The notes: generated from the letters alone by a model not told the origin. A stretch of 64,000 nucleotides of DNA from Polynucleobacter sp. MWH-UH23A (GCF_040409805.1 NZ_CP099572.1:372001-436000); one strand, 5' to 3'; shown: positions 1 through 8,741, numbered from the stretch's first letter. A program made the numbers and translations.

Positions 1-390
1 AAGAATGGTGACGGCGCAACAATGCCACAGACTTACATTCAGACTCCATCAACAACTGCTAAGCGTAAGGCGTTCCAAGAGGCTTACTTAAAAGAGTTCA
101 AGCCAAAGAACAACAATATCGCTTCTCCAGTTTCTGCTGCTCAAGGTTACGATTCTGTATACCTCTTGGCTGCAGCTATCAAGCAAGCTAACAGCACTGA
201 GGGACCAAAGATTTTGGCAGCATTGCAAGATCTTAAGACCCCAGTTGATGGCGTTGTGATTACCTACAACAAGCCATTCTCTGCGACTGATCATGAGGCA
301 ATTAAGGCAAAAGACGTTGTTATGGGCGTAGTTGAAAACGGCCGCGTTGAGTTCTTAAATGCTGAGGATGCAAAGTCTAAGAAGAAGTAA
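1..390 (+). CDS. Branched-chain amino acid ABC transporter, substrate-binding protein (C-terminal part)
   Basis: Only the last 129 codons are present; the reading frame is open from base 1, so the gene begins upstream and the first internal ATG at 22 is not its start. The visible part has the closing lobe of a periplasmic type I Leu/Ile/Val-binding protein: the stretch AAQGYDSVYLLAAAIKQA is typical of the LivJ/LivK C-terminal half, followed by a Lys-rich tail. It would bind branched-chain amino acids or related amides in the periplasm and deliver them to the LivH/LivM permease encoded directly downstream. Ligand specificity cannot be read from this fragment. A strong terminator follows, which probably sets the level of binding protein above that of the membrane parts. 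Confidence 0.85.
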   Translation, partial: KNGDGATMPQTYIQTPSTTAKRKAFQEAYLKEFKPKNNNIASPVSAAQGYDSVYLLAAAIKQANSTEGPKILAALQDLKTPVDGVVITYNKPFSATDHEAIKAKDVVMGVVENGRVEFLNAEDAKSKKK

Positions 391-450
391 TTCTTACTAG
401 TTTGCAGCGGAATTTTTAAAAACTTCCGCACTGCAACATTTGTACTAACA

Positions 451-476
451 AAGCGCCGCCCAAAAAGCGGCGTTTT
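451..476 (+). terminator. Intrinsic terminator after the binding-protein gene
   Basis: A 6-bp GC stem (CGCCGC at 454-459 with GCGGCG at 467-472), extended by A-T pairs, is followed by a short T run. It lies between the binding-protein gene and livH and would partly uncouple their expression. Confidence 0.8.
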
Positions 477-531
477 GCTTACAATGTCGGATTCTTTAAT
501 AAAAAGTATTAAAAATAACTAGGCCAATTTT

Positions 532-1410
532 ATGGAAATGCTTGCACAAATCCTCTCGAGCGGTATAGCTGTGGGGATGATCTACGCGGTCATCGCTTTC
601 GGCTTTCAGCTCACCTTTGCTACATCAGGCACATTGAACTTCGGACAGGGTGAGGCCCTGATGTTGGGTGCGCTTGTCGGCTTAACTTGTGTGGATACGT
701 TCGGTATGAACTACTGGGTAATGATTCCAGTGGTGTGCTTATTCGGTATGTTGCAAGGTAGCTTCGTTGAACTAATCGGCGTGCGTCCTGCGATCAAAAT
801 TAAATCCGAGTTCGGTTGGATTATGTCGACGATTGCGCTTGGCATTATTTTCAAAAACGTCGCAGAAAATATCTGGGGTCGTGATGCATTACCATTCCCA
901 GCTCCATTACCAATGGAGCCAATGAATTTCCTCGGTGCGAATATTCTTCCAATGGAAATTTTGGTGGTCGTTGGTGCTTTAGTAATGATGTTATTGGTTG
1001 AGTTCTTCAATCGCAAAACGATTTACGGTAAGGCAGTTGTAGCAACTGCAAATGACCGTGATGCAGCAGGCCTCATGGGCATCAATACCAGCATGGTAAT
1101 CACCTTCTCTTATGCTTTATCTTCTCTAACAGCGGCGTTTGCTGGTGTATTGATTGCTCCTTTAACCTTGACTGGCGCAACTATGGGTGGCGCACTTGGT
1201 TTGAAAGCGTTCGCCGTGGCAATTATTGGTGGTCTTTCAAGTGGCCTTGGCATTATTGTCGGCGGCCTCATTTTAGGAATTGTGGAGACCGCAACCGGTT
1301 TCTATGTATCGACTGGCTATAAAGATGTACCAGGTTTGATTTTGTTATTGCTTGTATTGGCATATAAGCCATCTGGTCTCTTTGGTAAATCTGCAATTAA
1401 GAAAGTTTAA
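532..1410 (+). CDS. livH: Branched-chain amino acid ABC transporter permease LivH
   Basis: A 292-residue, very hydrophobic protein of LivH length with about eight predicted membrane segments. The early GQGEALMLGALVG segment and the late Gly-rich GGLSSGLGIIVGGLILG segment are characteristic of the LivH permease family. With the LivM half of the next gene it forms the inner-membrane channel for branched-chain amino acids. It is followed two bases later by livM-livG, so they are clearly cotranscribed. A second ATG six bases downstream (538) is an equally possible start; neither has a strong Shine-Dalgarno sequence. Confidence 0.92.
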   Translation: MEMLAQILSSGIAVGMIYAVIAFGFQLTFATSGTLNFGQGEALMLGALVGLTCVDTFGMNYWVMIPVVCLFGMLQGSFVELIGVRPAIKIKSEFGWIMSTIALGIIFKNVAENIWGRDALPFPAPLPMEPMNFLGANILPMEILVVVGALVMMLLVEFFNRKTIYGKAVVATANDRDAAGLMGINTSMVITFSYALSSLTAAFAGVLIAPLTLTGATMGGALGLKAFAVAIIGGLSSGLGIIVGGLILGIVETATGFYVSTGYKDVPGLILLLLVLAYKPSGLFGKSAIKKV

Positions 1411-1412
1411 TA

Positions 1413-3338
1413 ATGAAGAAGTCTCTACTCCCTCTATTAATTGCGATTGCGGCACTCTTTTGTTTGCCTCTGTTTATTCACAACCCTTACTACATTCACT
1501 TAGTAGAAACGATTCTGATCTATACGATTCTCTTGTTTGGTTTAGACATTGTTGTAGGTTATGTAGGTCAGGTATCTTTAGGTCATGCTGCTTTGTTCGG
1601 TATTGGCTCATACACTGCTGGCGTTCTGTATTTCCATTTTGGCTGGACCATTTGGGCAACCTTGCCAGCATCCATCGTCATCACATCTATCTTTGGCGGT
1701 ATCTTGGCATTGCCAGCGCTCAAGGTGATTGGCCCTTACTTGGCGATGGTGACTTTGGCATTCGGAACAATTGCTCAGATTCTGATTAATGAAATGACCT
1801 GGATGACCGAAGGCCCATTGGGCATCAAGATTCCTAAACCAGACATCATGGGCGTGCCCATGACCAAGGCCGAATACTTCTGGTTAGTCTTGGCAGTTTT
1901 AGTTATGTCTTTGGTGGTTGTGGATCGTTTCGTCAAATCGCAAATTGGTCGTGCATTTGAAGCGTTGCGTGATAGCCCGATTGCTTGTGACTGTATGGGT
2001 GTTTCCGTATATCGCTTTAAGGTGATCGCATTTGTGATTAGCGCGGCTTTTGCTGGCTTGGCTGGTTGCTTATATGCTTATTCAGAGCAATATATCTCCC
2101 CAAATACCTATAACAACGAATTAGCAGTTCTATTCTTGCTCGGCATCATCATGGGTGGTCGTAAGTCGCGCCTCGGTGCTCTGATTGGCGCGGCAATCAT
2201 CGTGCTACTACCTAAGTTATTGGACGACATTAACTTGTTCCGTATCGTTGCATCGATCATTGCGATCGCTGTGGTGGTTGGCGCAGGCTTAGCGCTCTCC
2301 AAGAAAGTAACCACTCCAAGACGGGTTGCGGTTCCAATCGCTGGTGTAGTGGGCTTGGCTGCATTCTCATTCTGGCTTAATACCATTTCTGACTGGCGCT
2401 TGAGTATTTTCGGCTTCATGATTTTGTTGGTGGTGTACTACTTACAAAACGGTATTGTGGGCTTTGCAAAGAGCTTCTATCAGTCCATTACTGGCAAAGC
2501 TAAAACTACTCGTGGTGGTGAGGTTGAAGCGGTTGATGACTCGATTAGCTTTATTAGTGCTGTGGGCACTCAAAATACCGGCGCAGAACTCTTAAAGGTA
2601 GATTCTGTATTGATGCAGTTCGGTGGCTTGAAAGCGCTGAATAATGTTGACCTCAGTATCAAGCGCGGTACGATTCATGGTTTGATTGGCCCTAACGGCT
2701 CCGGTAAGAGCACCATGATGAACGTGTTGACTGGTATTTACGTGCCAACTGCGGGTAACGTGTTGTATGCCGGTGAAAGTGTCGTTGGTAAAACTTCATC
2801 TGATATTGCGTTATCTGGTATTGCTCGTACCTTCCAGAACGTGCAGTTGTTTGGTGAGATGACTGCCATCCAAAACATTTTGGTCGGTTTACATCACACT
2901 TTCAAATCGAACATGCTTGAGATCGCGCTGAATCTGCCACGCTATAAGCGTGAGTCTGACGAGGCACATGCTCGTGCAATGGCCTTGTTGAAGTTTGTTG
3001 GCTTGGATGATTTAGCTAATGAAGAAGCGCGTAACTTGCCGTACGGTAAGCAGCGTTTGCTGGAAATTGCTCGTGCATTAGCGCTTGACCCAGAGCTGCT
3101 CCTCTTGGATGAGCCAGCCGCAGGCTTAACAGCTCCTGATATCAAAGAGCTCTTGCGCATTATTCGCAAGATTCGCGATAACGGCATTACCTTCATCTTG
3201 ATTGAGCATCACATGGATGTGGTGATGTCAGTCTGCGACACCGTCTCTGTGTTGGACTTCGGTCAGAAGATTGCAGAAGGTAAGCCAGCTGAAGTTCAGG
3301 CAAACGAGAAGGTGATTCATGCCTACTTGGGTACTTAA
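1413..3338 (+). CDS. Fused branched-chain amino acid permease/ATPase (LivM-LivG)
   Basis: One 641-residue frame carries two subunits that are separate in E. coli. Residues 1 to about 290 are the LivM permease, with the conserved GGRKSRLGALIGAA loop. Two further hydrophobic segments follow (about 305-350), then a soluble linker to about 390. The rest is a LivG-type ATPase: Walker A GPNGSGKST near residue 427, the LivG-style signature LPYGKQRLLEIARAL, Walker B LLLLDEP with Asp near 566, and a switch His in IEHHMD. It pairs with LivH in the membrane and with LivF as the second ATPase. No frameshift or stop is needed, so the fusion looks genuine. Confidence 0.9.
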   Translation: MKKSLLPLLIAIAALFCLPLFIHNPYYIHLVETILIYTILLFGLDIVVGYVGQVSLGHAALFGIGSYTAGVLYFHFGWTIWATLPASIVITSIFGGILALPALKVIGPYLAMVTLAFGTIAQILINEMTWMTEGPLGIKIPKPDIMGVPMTKAEYFWLVLAVLVMSLVVVDRFVKSQIGRAFEALRDSPIACDCMGVSVYRFKVIAFVISAAFAGLAGCLYAYSEQYISPNTYNNELAVLFLLGIIMGGRKSRLGALIGAAIIVLLPKLLDDINLFRIVASIIAIAVVVGAGLALSKKVTTPRRVAVPIAGVVGLAAFSFWLNTISDWRLSIFGFMILLVVYYLQNGIVGFAKSFYQSITGKAKTTRGGEVEAVDDSISFISAVGTQNTGAELLKVDSVLMQFGGLKALNNVDLSIKRGTIHGLIGPNGSGKSTMMNVLTGIYVPTAGNVLYAGESVVGKTSSDIALSGIARTFQNVQLFGEMTAIQNILVGLHHTFKSNMLEIALNLPRYKRESDEAHARAMALLKFVGLDDLANEEARNLPYGKQRLLEIARALALDPELLLLDEPAAGLTAPDIKELLRIIRKIRDNGITFILIEHHMDVVMSVCDTVSVLDFGQKIAEGKPAEVQANEKVIHAYLGT

Positions 3339-3368
3339 TCACTAGAACAATATTGAACGGTAAATACC

Positions 3369-4097
3369 ATGTTATCTATTAAGAATCTTGAAGCAGGCTA
3401 CGGAAAAGTCAAAGTTCTCCACGGCATCAATATTGATGTGCCTAAGGGACAAGTGATTACTTTGATTGGCTCAAACGGTGCTGGCAAAACTACAACCATG
3501 CGTGCTATCACTGGCATGATCAAACCCACTGCTGGTGAAGTGAGCTTAGGTGGCGAAAAAATTGATGGCTACGACTCTCATAAAATCGCTCGTCTTGGTT
3601 TAGCGCATAGCCCAGAGGGTCGTCGTGTGTTCACAACTATGTCAGTCACTGACAATTTGTTGCTGGGTGCGTTTCCGCGTTTTACTGGAAGTCGCCCAAA
3701 GGGTGATATCAAGAACGATCTAGAAAAAGCCCTAGAAATGTTCCCTCGCTTAAAAGAGCGTCGTAATCAATTGGCAGGCACATTATCAGGTGGTGAGCAA
3801 CAGATGTTGGCAATGGCTCGCGCAGTTATGTTGAACCCAGAAATCATTCTCTTGGATGAGCCTTCCATGGGTCTTGCGCCAATTTTGGTAGAAGAGGTTT
3901 TCAAAATCATTTCTAATTTGAAGTCTCAAGGCGTAACCATGTTGTTGGTTGAGCAGTTTGCTGCAGCCGCATTGAATGTTGCAGACTATGGTTATGTATT
4001 GGAGAACGGCAAGATTGCAACTCATGGCCCAGCAGCAAAACTCAAAGATGATCCAGCTGTGAAAGCAGCGTACTTGGGTGGAGCAGGTGGCCACTAA
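3369..4097 (+). CDS. livF: Branched-chain amino acid ABC transporter ATP-binding protein LivF
   Basis: A 242-residue ATPase of the usual LivF length. Walker A GSNGAGKTT lies near residues 33-41, the signature LSGGEQQ near 138, and Walker B ILLDEPSMGL near 160-168; the ending AAYLGG is typical of LivF. It energises uptake together with the LivG half of the upstream fusion. It is the last gene of the liv cluster, starts about 30 bases after the fusion, and is closed by a strong terminator. Confidence 0.93.
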   Translation: MLSIKNLEAGYGKVKVLHGINIDVPKGQVITLIGSNGAGKTTTMRAITGMIKPTAGEVSLGGEKIDGYDSHKIARLGLAHSPEGRRVFTTMSVTDNLLLGAFPRFTGSRPKGDIKNDLEKALEMFPRLKERRNQLAGTLSGGEQQMLAMARAVMLNPEIILLDEPSMGLAPILVEEVFKIISNLKSQGVTMLLVEQFAAAALNVADYGYVLENGKIATHGPAAKLKDDPAVKAAYLGGAGGH

Positions 4098-4131
4098 CCA
4101 ACATCTAATTAAAGATAGGTATCAGTAATAA

Positions 4132-4155
4132 AAAAGCCCTTTTTTAAGGGCTTTT
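4132..4155. terminator. Terminator between livF and the convergent membrane-protein gene
   Basis: A 10-bp stem (AAAAGCCCTT at 4132-4141 with its complement at 4146-4155) with a T4 loop, A-rich on one side and T-rich on the other. It can therefore terminate transcripts arriving from both convergent genes. Confidence 0.85.
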
Positions 4156-4180
4156 CTTTTCCAAGTTCGCAAGCTCTGAA

Positions 4181-4741
4181 TTAAGAAATGAGCTTAATCG
4201 CCTCTCGAATGAGTAATGCACGGTAGCCCATGTAAACGGCGACCACCGTAAACCCAAAAAGAAAGAGTTTGGGTACAAGTTCTCCTTCGCTGACTATTTC
4301 GCTATTGAGTAGGCCAATAGCAACTGCGAAAAAGAATAGTGCGCCTACAGCAAGCACCAACCAATTTTCATGATGGCTCATTTTCTGGGTTTGATTCTTA
4401 TAGGCAAGAACTTGAAAGCCACTATCTTTTTGATAGCCTGAGACAGTCAATTCATCACCATTGGCAATCACCATTGGCGATGAGAATGTAGCCTTAATCG
4501 CTTGATCACCTAATTTGAATTTAGAAATATAGAAACGTTTGTAATAAATCGAAGAATGATCGTGAGTTGGTTTTTCTGGGTTGACGTATTCCAGAAGTTC
4601 ATTGTTGAGATTGCTCACTATTCCAGAGGTGGCGCTAATGGAGGTAGATAAAAAACGGCTTGGCTTGGTGATAGTCATCAACAGAATCCCTAAAAGACTG
4701 AAGAGCAGAATGAAGAGTAGGGTAGGTTTTAGTTTTTTCAT
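4181..4741 (-). CDS. Small membrane protein of unknown function
   Basis: I do not recognise this 186-residue protein. It has an N-terminal hydrophobic segment (about 5-25), a polar region of about 100 residues that should lie outside the membrane, and two more hydrophobic segments (about 128-145 and 155-175). The polar part includes SPMVIANGDELTVSGYQ, which looks like a small beta-rich domain. It sits 72 bases downstream of the outer-membrane protein gene on the same strand and may share its transcript, and therefore its probable iron control. No catalytic motif is visible. Confidence 0.7.
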   Translation of the reverse strand: MKKLKPTLLFILLFSLLGILLMTITKPSRFLSTSISATSGIVSNLNNELLEYVNPEKPTHDHSSIYYKRFYISKFKLGDQAIKATFSSPMVIANGDELTVSGYQKDSGFQVLAYKNQTQKMSHHENWLVLAVGALFFFAVAIGLLNSEIVSEGELVPKLFLFGFTVVAVYMGYRALLIREAIKLIS

Positions 4742-4813
4742 AGAGCATTTAAATTCTAAATTTTTACCCTAATCAATCATATCCACTATATAGCTAATAG
4801 GGATTGCAAATCC

Positions 4814-5728
4814 TTAGTTCAGAGGAAAGCCTACCTTCAGAATGTATTCATTGACGGTGTGGCTATCCCATACTCGTGCGTTAGAGCATTCCGCTTCGCC
4901 ACCACCCATGCAGGTGCCACCGGCTAGCTGATAACGCCATGCCCCAGTGACCCACCAGTCTTTGGCGGCATAGTGCAAATTAGGTCCCACAAATGTGGCG
5001 CGTTGTACTTGATTGCGCAAGTTGAGCTCAGAATAGTCATTATGAAAGCGCGCCTCTACACCTGCTGACCATTTGGGGGCAATACGATAGCTTGCGCCAA
5101 CCAGAATATCCAGCATGGATTCTGGAACGTTGCCGTTTTCTATAAATTTAAGACGCTCATTAGCAACCACTATATTGCTGGCGACAATCAAGCGATCGTC
5201 AATAAAGTTGGACTGTAGTAAGAGGCGCGCCTCAATTTCATCTTTATTTCTTCCCCAACTTGGTTCGAGATAGAGACCTACGCCAACGGGTGAGGTAACG
5301 GGATTGGTAATTCGGTAAATTGCTTCGAGAGAGCCACCTTCAATCCCACTTTTTCTGTATGCGGTTGATGGATCATGGGAGGAGGGAACGCCGTAGCCTC
5401 CAGTGCAGCTAGGCGCGTCTTCGCATGCCTCGGGATTGGTGTAGTTTTGATTGGCGCTGGTGTAATAAGAATTAATGTAACCAGCGATTTGTAAATCGTT
5501 CGTAAGGCCGTACTCTAATTCTGTTCTAGCAGTCCATGCATCATATGATCCTGCTGCTTGTTGTTGATTGAGTTGTAGTCGTTGCTCAAACTCTAAGGTT
5601 CCTTTGGGTTGTAAATCGAGGGTATAAATCCAGCCAAACACGCCTTCACCAGCATTTGCAAATGAGAAATTTAGGGTGGCAGCAAGAAAAAGGCTGAAGG
5701 CCAAAAGTCTTTTGATAGTGAGTTTCAT
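4814..5728 (-). CDS. Outer-membrane beta-barrel protein, probably iron-regulated
   Basis: A 304-residue protein with a clear signal peptide (about residues 1-26, cleaved after ANA) and no other long hydrophobic segment. The mature part is dominated by alternating aromatic and polar residues, as in ELEYGLTNDLQIAGYINSYY and KWSAGVEARFHNDYSEL, the pattern of transmembrane beta strands. It ends FPLN with short strands before it, consistent with barrel assembly. It resembles the DUF6662-type outer-membrane proteins, but I am not certain of the family. A Fur-box-like operator overlaps its promoter, suggesting expression under iron limitation. The transported ligand, if any, is unknown. Confidence 0.75.
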   Translation of the reverse strand: MKLTIKRLLAFSLFLAATLNFSFANAGEGVFGWIYTLDLQPKGTLEFEQRLQLNQQQAAGSYDAWTARTELEYGLTNDLQIAGYINSYYTSANQNYTNPEACEDAPSCTGGYGVPSSHDPSTAYRKSGIEGGSLEAIYRITNPVTSPVGVGLYLEPSWGRNKDEIEARLLLQSNFIDDRLIVASNIVVANERLKFIENGNVPESMLDILVGASYRIAPKWSAGVEARFHNDYSELNLRNQVQRATFVGPNLHYAAKDWWVTGAWRYQLAGGTCMGGGEAECSNARVWDSHTVNEYILKVGFPLN

Positions 5729-5793
5729 AGAGGGTCGTCATCTTTTTGAGAGTTGATTGAAAGTGATCGAATGGGTAATTCGAATCGGATTCC

Positions 5794-5824
5794 AATATAG
5801 CAAATCAAATAAGAATGATTCTCA
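5794..5824 (-). promoter_or_regulatory. Fur-box-like operator over an extended -10 promoter
   Basis: The 15-mer TAAGAATGATTCTCA at 5810-5824 differs at one base from the classic 7-1-7 Fur palindrome TGAGAATGATTCTCA. On the minus strand an extended -10 (TG-n-TATATT) occupies 5794-5802 immediately next to it, about 65 bases before the outer-membrane protein gene. A repressor bound here would block that promoter. Confidence 0.6.
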
Positions 5825-5944
5825 AATAGGTATAAGACCATTCCTCAATAAATGGCTAGATGAATATGGGATTAGATTTGAAATCAGCGCGCAGCTGCGC
5901 TGTTTACTCGACTTTTATTTCTTTATAGCTTGTAAGATGCATAT

Positions 5945-6199
5945 ATGGATTCACAAGCATTAGAAAAATTAGTTTCAATGAAAATGCCATTTGGTAAGCA
6001 TGCAGGTCGCGCCATTGCAGACTTGCCAGGAAATTACTTAGCGTGGTTTGCTCGTGAGGGATTTCCGAAGGGTGAGTTAGGCGAATTACTTGAATTAATG
6101 CACACGCTTGATCACAATGGCTTGCGTGGACTCTTAGCACCAATACAAAAAGCACAAAAAGCGCAAAATTCACAAAGAGCACACAACGTACTTGATTAA
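5945..6199 (+). CDS. DUF3820 family protein
   Basis: An 84-residue cytoplasmic protein. Residues 16-55 hold the DUF3820 signature: MPFGKHAGRAIADLP, then YLAWFAREGFPKGELGELL and a following LDHNGL. The family is widespread in proteobacteria and sometimes labelled a quorum-sensing-regulated factor; its biochemical role is not established. The tail is a short run of Gln, Lys and Ala. The start has no convincing Shine-Dalgarno sequence. Its stop lies one base from the stop of the convergent endonuclease gene. Confidence 0.85.
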   Translation: MDSQALEKLVSMKMPFGKHAGRAIADLPGNYLAWFAREGFPKGELGELLELMHTLDHNGLRGLLAPIQKAQKAQNSQRAHNVLD

Positions 6200-6200
6200 T

Positions 6201-7262
6201 TTACTTTGATCGAACGATGACAGTTACGCGCTTACGCTCGTAAGTAACGCCAGGGGTCTCTGGTGGACTACTCTGACTAAGCTCGATTGCAACCTGAGTT
6301 TGAGACTGCAGCTGATTGGCAATCTGCTTTGCAAGCTCAGCATTCTGATCATATTGAATCTGAACGCTAGCAACTTTGCCTGCTTTAATGCTATTAAGAA
6401 TCGCACTTACCTTCTCAGCCGAATAGGTGTCAAAAAATACGGGATACCAGCCGCCTACTAAGCTCGCATTCTGCCCAGTCTTGATGGGTTTAGGGTTAGT
6501 TGAGACTGTGTTGCTTGGATTGGATTCGCCTTGAATCGGCAAATGAAAATCGATGCCCGTTTTGCTTACTAATTCTGCATATGAAATTGGTGGCGTCATT
6601 AATGCGTCGTTGGAATTTTCAATCCAATAAGCCCATGCCAAATTTTTGCTGGGGTCATATACCAATTTATATAAATGACTCGGTATCGTGACATGACCTC
6701 TACCGATGCTCCCTTGGTTTCCGGTTGAGCCAGTAAAGACATAAATATCTCCCGCAGCTCTTTTGGCGTAATGTCTAGTTGGCTCCTCAACATTCTTGGC
6801 CCAGATGCCCTGATTATTTTGTCTAGCCTGCGGCATCATATTAGCCAAGGAGAATGATTGGTCCATTGCTCTCTCATTACTCATGTCACCTGCTGGCGCG
6901 TTATGGCCTCGGTCATAGCCGCTGCCCCGATAGTCAGAGAGAAGTGCTCTTTCTGAGAAAGGCAGTCTGGCCTCTTCATAAAACTGGTTGCTTCTACGTG
7001 GATGTGGCGCTGATAACTGTTCTCGATTGAGCTTCTGGGCAACATAGATGGGCTTCTTATCTTGGGGCGAGTAATAAACCGCAAAGCTATCAAAGCAGAG
7101 ATCTCGACCCACTTGAGTAGCACTAGGAATGCGCTGATTGGGAAAAAGGTCCTTGCAGTCATCAAATAGGGCTAGTGCCCTAGGAGGCGTGAGTAGGTAC
7201 CCAAGCAAGCAAATGAGGCTGATGACACGGAGCAAGCCAGGTGATTTGAGATCTGAATTCAT
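6201..7262 (-). CDS. Secreted DNA/RNA non-specific endonuclease
   Basis: A 353-residue protein with an N-terminal hydrophobic export signal (about 10-32). The central domain is of the NUC/Serratia nuclease family: the catalytic DRGH is at 117-120 (His120), followed by the metal-binding region NMMPQARQNNQGIWAKNVEE at 141-160 and the conserved GDIYVFTG. Such enzymes cut DNA and RNA in the periplasm or outside the cell. After about residue 265 comes an extra region of about 85 residues not needed for the nuclease fold; it looks like a small alpha/beta domain (KVSAILNSIKAGKVASVQIQY). The function of that tail is unknown. Confidence 0.85.
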   Translation of the reverse strand: MNSDLKSPGLLRVISLICLLGYLLTPPRALALFDDCKDLFPNQRIPSATQVGRDLCFDSFAVYYSPQDKKPIYVAQKLNREQLSAPHPRRSNQFYEEARLPFSERALLSDYRGSGYDRGHNAPAGDMSNERAMDQSFSLANMMPQARQNNQGIWAKNVEEPTRHYAKRAAGDIYVFTGSTGNQGSIGRGHVTIPSHLYKLVYDPSKNLAWAYWIENSNDALMTPPISYAELVSKTGIDFHLPIQGESNPSNTVSTNPKPIKTGQNASLVGGWYPVFFDTYSAEKVSAILNSIKAGKVASVQIQYDQNAELAKQIANQLQSQTQVAIELSQSSPPETPGVTYERKRVTVIVRSK

Positions 7263-7757
7263 TACCCATAAGTGTAGGGCTAGCCAATTCCTCTAAGCTT
7301 GGTGTTCGCTGTAGAGCTAGTGGGAAATCAGGCTGCTTTCATTGATTGGCGCACTGCCAAGGCCTTATAAATAGTGCCTTGCAGCAATAATGGTCGATAA
7401 CTACCTGTAGAAAATAATATGAGCTTAAACACTAGATGTATGGTTTTTTCAGGCAATTTTTGATTCCAAATAGTAAAAAAATTGGAAATTAGTCAATTTT
7501 TTATAGAATGAAATTAGTGCCCCCTAACATCTATAAGTAATTGATTTATATATATTTATTCCTGAATTTAGGCAGCATATTCGGGAACTCCCGTATTTCA
7601 ACAACTAAAAGTTATTGAAATTTAGTTCTTTATTCTTGACTTGATATAAGAACCTTTTTAGGATGACCCATGTTTTTAATATATTGCGATGCAACATAAA
7701 ACAGCTAGGCAAAGGTCTTGAGTGTCTTGAATGTTTTGGGGTGTCGCAAACCAGTGA
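7263..7757. other. AT-rich intergenic region with several hairpins
   Basis: This 495-base spacer separates two divergent genes and contains no credible coding frame. The left third looks unremarkable. At 7464-7502 two mutually exclusive hairpins can form: TTCCAA (7464-7469) with TTGGAA (7482-7487), or AAAAAAATTG (7475-7484) with CAATTTTTT (7494-7502). At 7596-7620 there is a nested hairpin (TTTCAA/TTGAAA outside, AACT/AGTT inside). A sigma-70 promoter follows at 7636. Confidence 0.5.
7636..7664 (+). promoter_or_regulatory. Sigma-70 promoter for the lytic transglycosylase gene
   Basis: A -35 element TTGACT (7636-7641) and a -10 element TAGGAT (7659-7664) are separated by the ideal 17 bases. 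The predicted transcript would have a leader of about 85 bases. Confidence 0.55.
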
Positions 7758-8741
7758 ATGAGTAAATGTATAACGAACAATTTGAGTGAGATGCAGGAGT
7801 CGCAGTCAGCTATGCTGTCTGCAAAAGACCTGCTAGCCCATGCGATGGCTCCGGTATATCGAGTCATTAATGGCTTGCTAGTTGTTACAGTATTTATGGT
7901 TGTCGGTCTTTGGCTCTCAGGCAACGGCACCAATGCTGGCGCTTTTGACTTGGCCCGAATTCTAGTTCCAGATGAGGCACGTCATATCGTGTGGAGCAAT
8001 GGCTTTGGCATGCTTGATCAATACAAGACCAGTGAGAATGTCGCAACCGCTTCCGATACAGACATTGCCTCGGTGATATATCAAAAGTCAGGTCATCACG
8101 AACCTGGACTAACGAGCGTGAAGCAACAAACTATTGCTTTATTGATGCCTTCAGTAGCGCAAATGCAGGTGAAGTCTATCTCCCATTTGGCTGATCGCAT
8201 CCCAACATCAAAGGTGGATCCCCAAGCTCTTGATAGTAATTTGATGGGTTCTATTCAGAATCAACGTGCTGTCGCTGACTTCTTTGAGAAAAAATACAAC
8301 CTCGATCGCAATAAGATTGAAGAGTATGTTTCAAATACGATTTTGATCGCGAAAGAAGTCAATATTGACCCAATCTTATTGTTAGCAGTGATCTCGGTGG
8401 AATCGAATTTCAATCCAAACACAAGAAGCCAAGCTGGCGCAGAAGGTCTCATGCAAGTGATGACATCTGTTCACCGTGAAAAATACGCTTTGTATGGTGG
8501 AACTCAGCAGGCCGTGAAACCAGAAGTCAATATTCGCGTGGGCGCATATATTCTGAAGTACTTAATTGCTACAGCAGGTTCTTTGCGCAATGGTCTGAAA
8601 TATTACGTAGGTGCTGCTAATGCAGAAGATGATGGGGGCTATGCCGATAAGGTATTGGCAGAGCGTAATCGACTAATTAGCTTATGCCAAACCAAGTCCA
8701 TGAACCGCCTGACTTTAAATGGAAAACCTCTGCGTTCTTAA
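7758..8741 (+). CDS. Lytic transglycosylase, SLT domain, membrane-anchored
   Basis: A 327-residue protein with one membrane segment near residues 36-54, so the rest should sit in the periplasm. The C-terminal third is an SLT-type lysozyme-like domain: catalytic Glu215 in AVISVESNFNP, then GAEGLMQVM and the closing motif around YYVGAANAEDDGGYADKVL. Such enzymes cleave the glycan strand of peptidoglycan with formation of 1,6-anhydro-MurNAc ends. The region between the anchor and the catalytic domain (about 60-195) is unassigned. An ATG at 7791 is an alternative start; both lack a strong ribosome site. Confidence 0.85.
   Translation: MSKCITNNLSEMQESQSAMLSAKDLLAHAMAPVYRVINGLLVVTVFMVVGLWLSGNGTNAGAFDLARILVPDEARHIVWSNGFGMLDQYKTSENVATASDTDIASVIYQKSGHHEPGLTSVKQQTIALLMPSVAQMQVKSISHLADRIPTSKVDPQALDSNLMGSIQNQRAVADFFEKKYNLDRNKIEEYVSNTILIAKEVNIDPILLLAVISVESNFNPNTRSQAGAEGLMQVMTSVHREKYALYGGTQQAVKPEVNIRVGAYILKYLIATAGSLRNGLKYYVGAANAEDDGGYADKVLAERNRLISLCQTKSMNRLTLNGKPLRS

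Noticed and set aside
1352-1789. 145-residue plus-strand frame overlapping livH and livM
   Set aside because: It lies out of frame across two well-supported transporter genes and has an improbable Cys/His/Trp-rich composition.
5757-5963. 68-residue plus-strand frame across the Fur-box region
   Set aside because: No ribosome site or homology features; it covers the regulatory region and overlaps the DUF3820 start.
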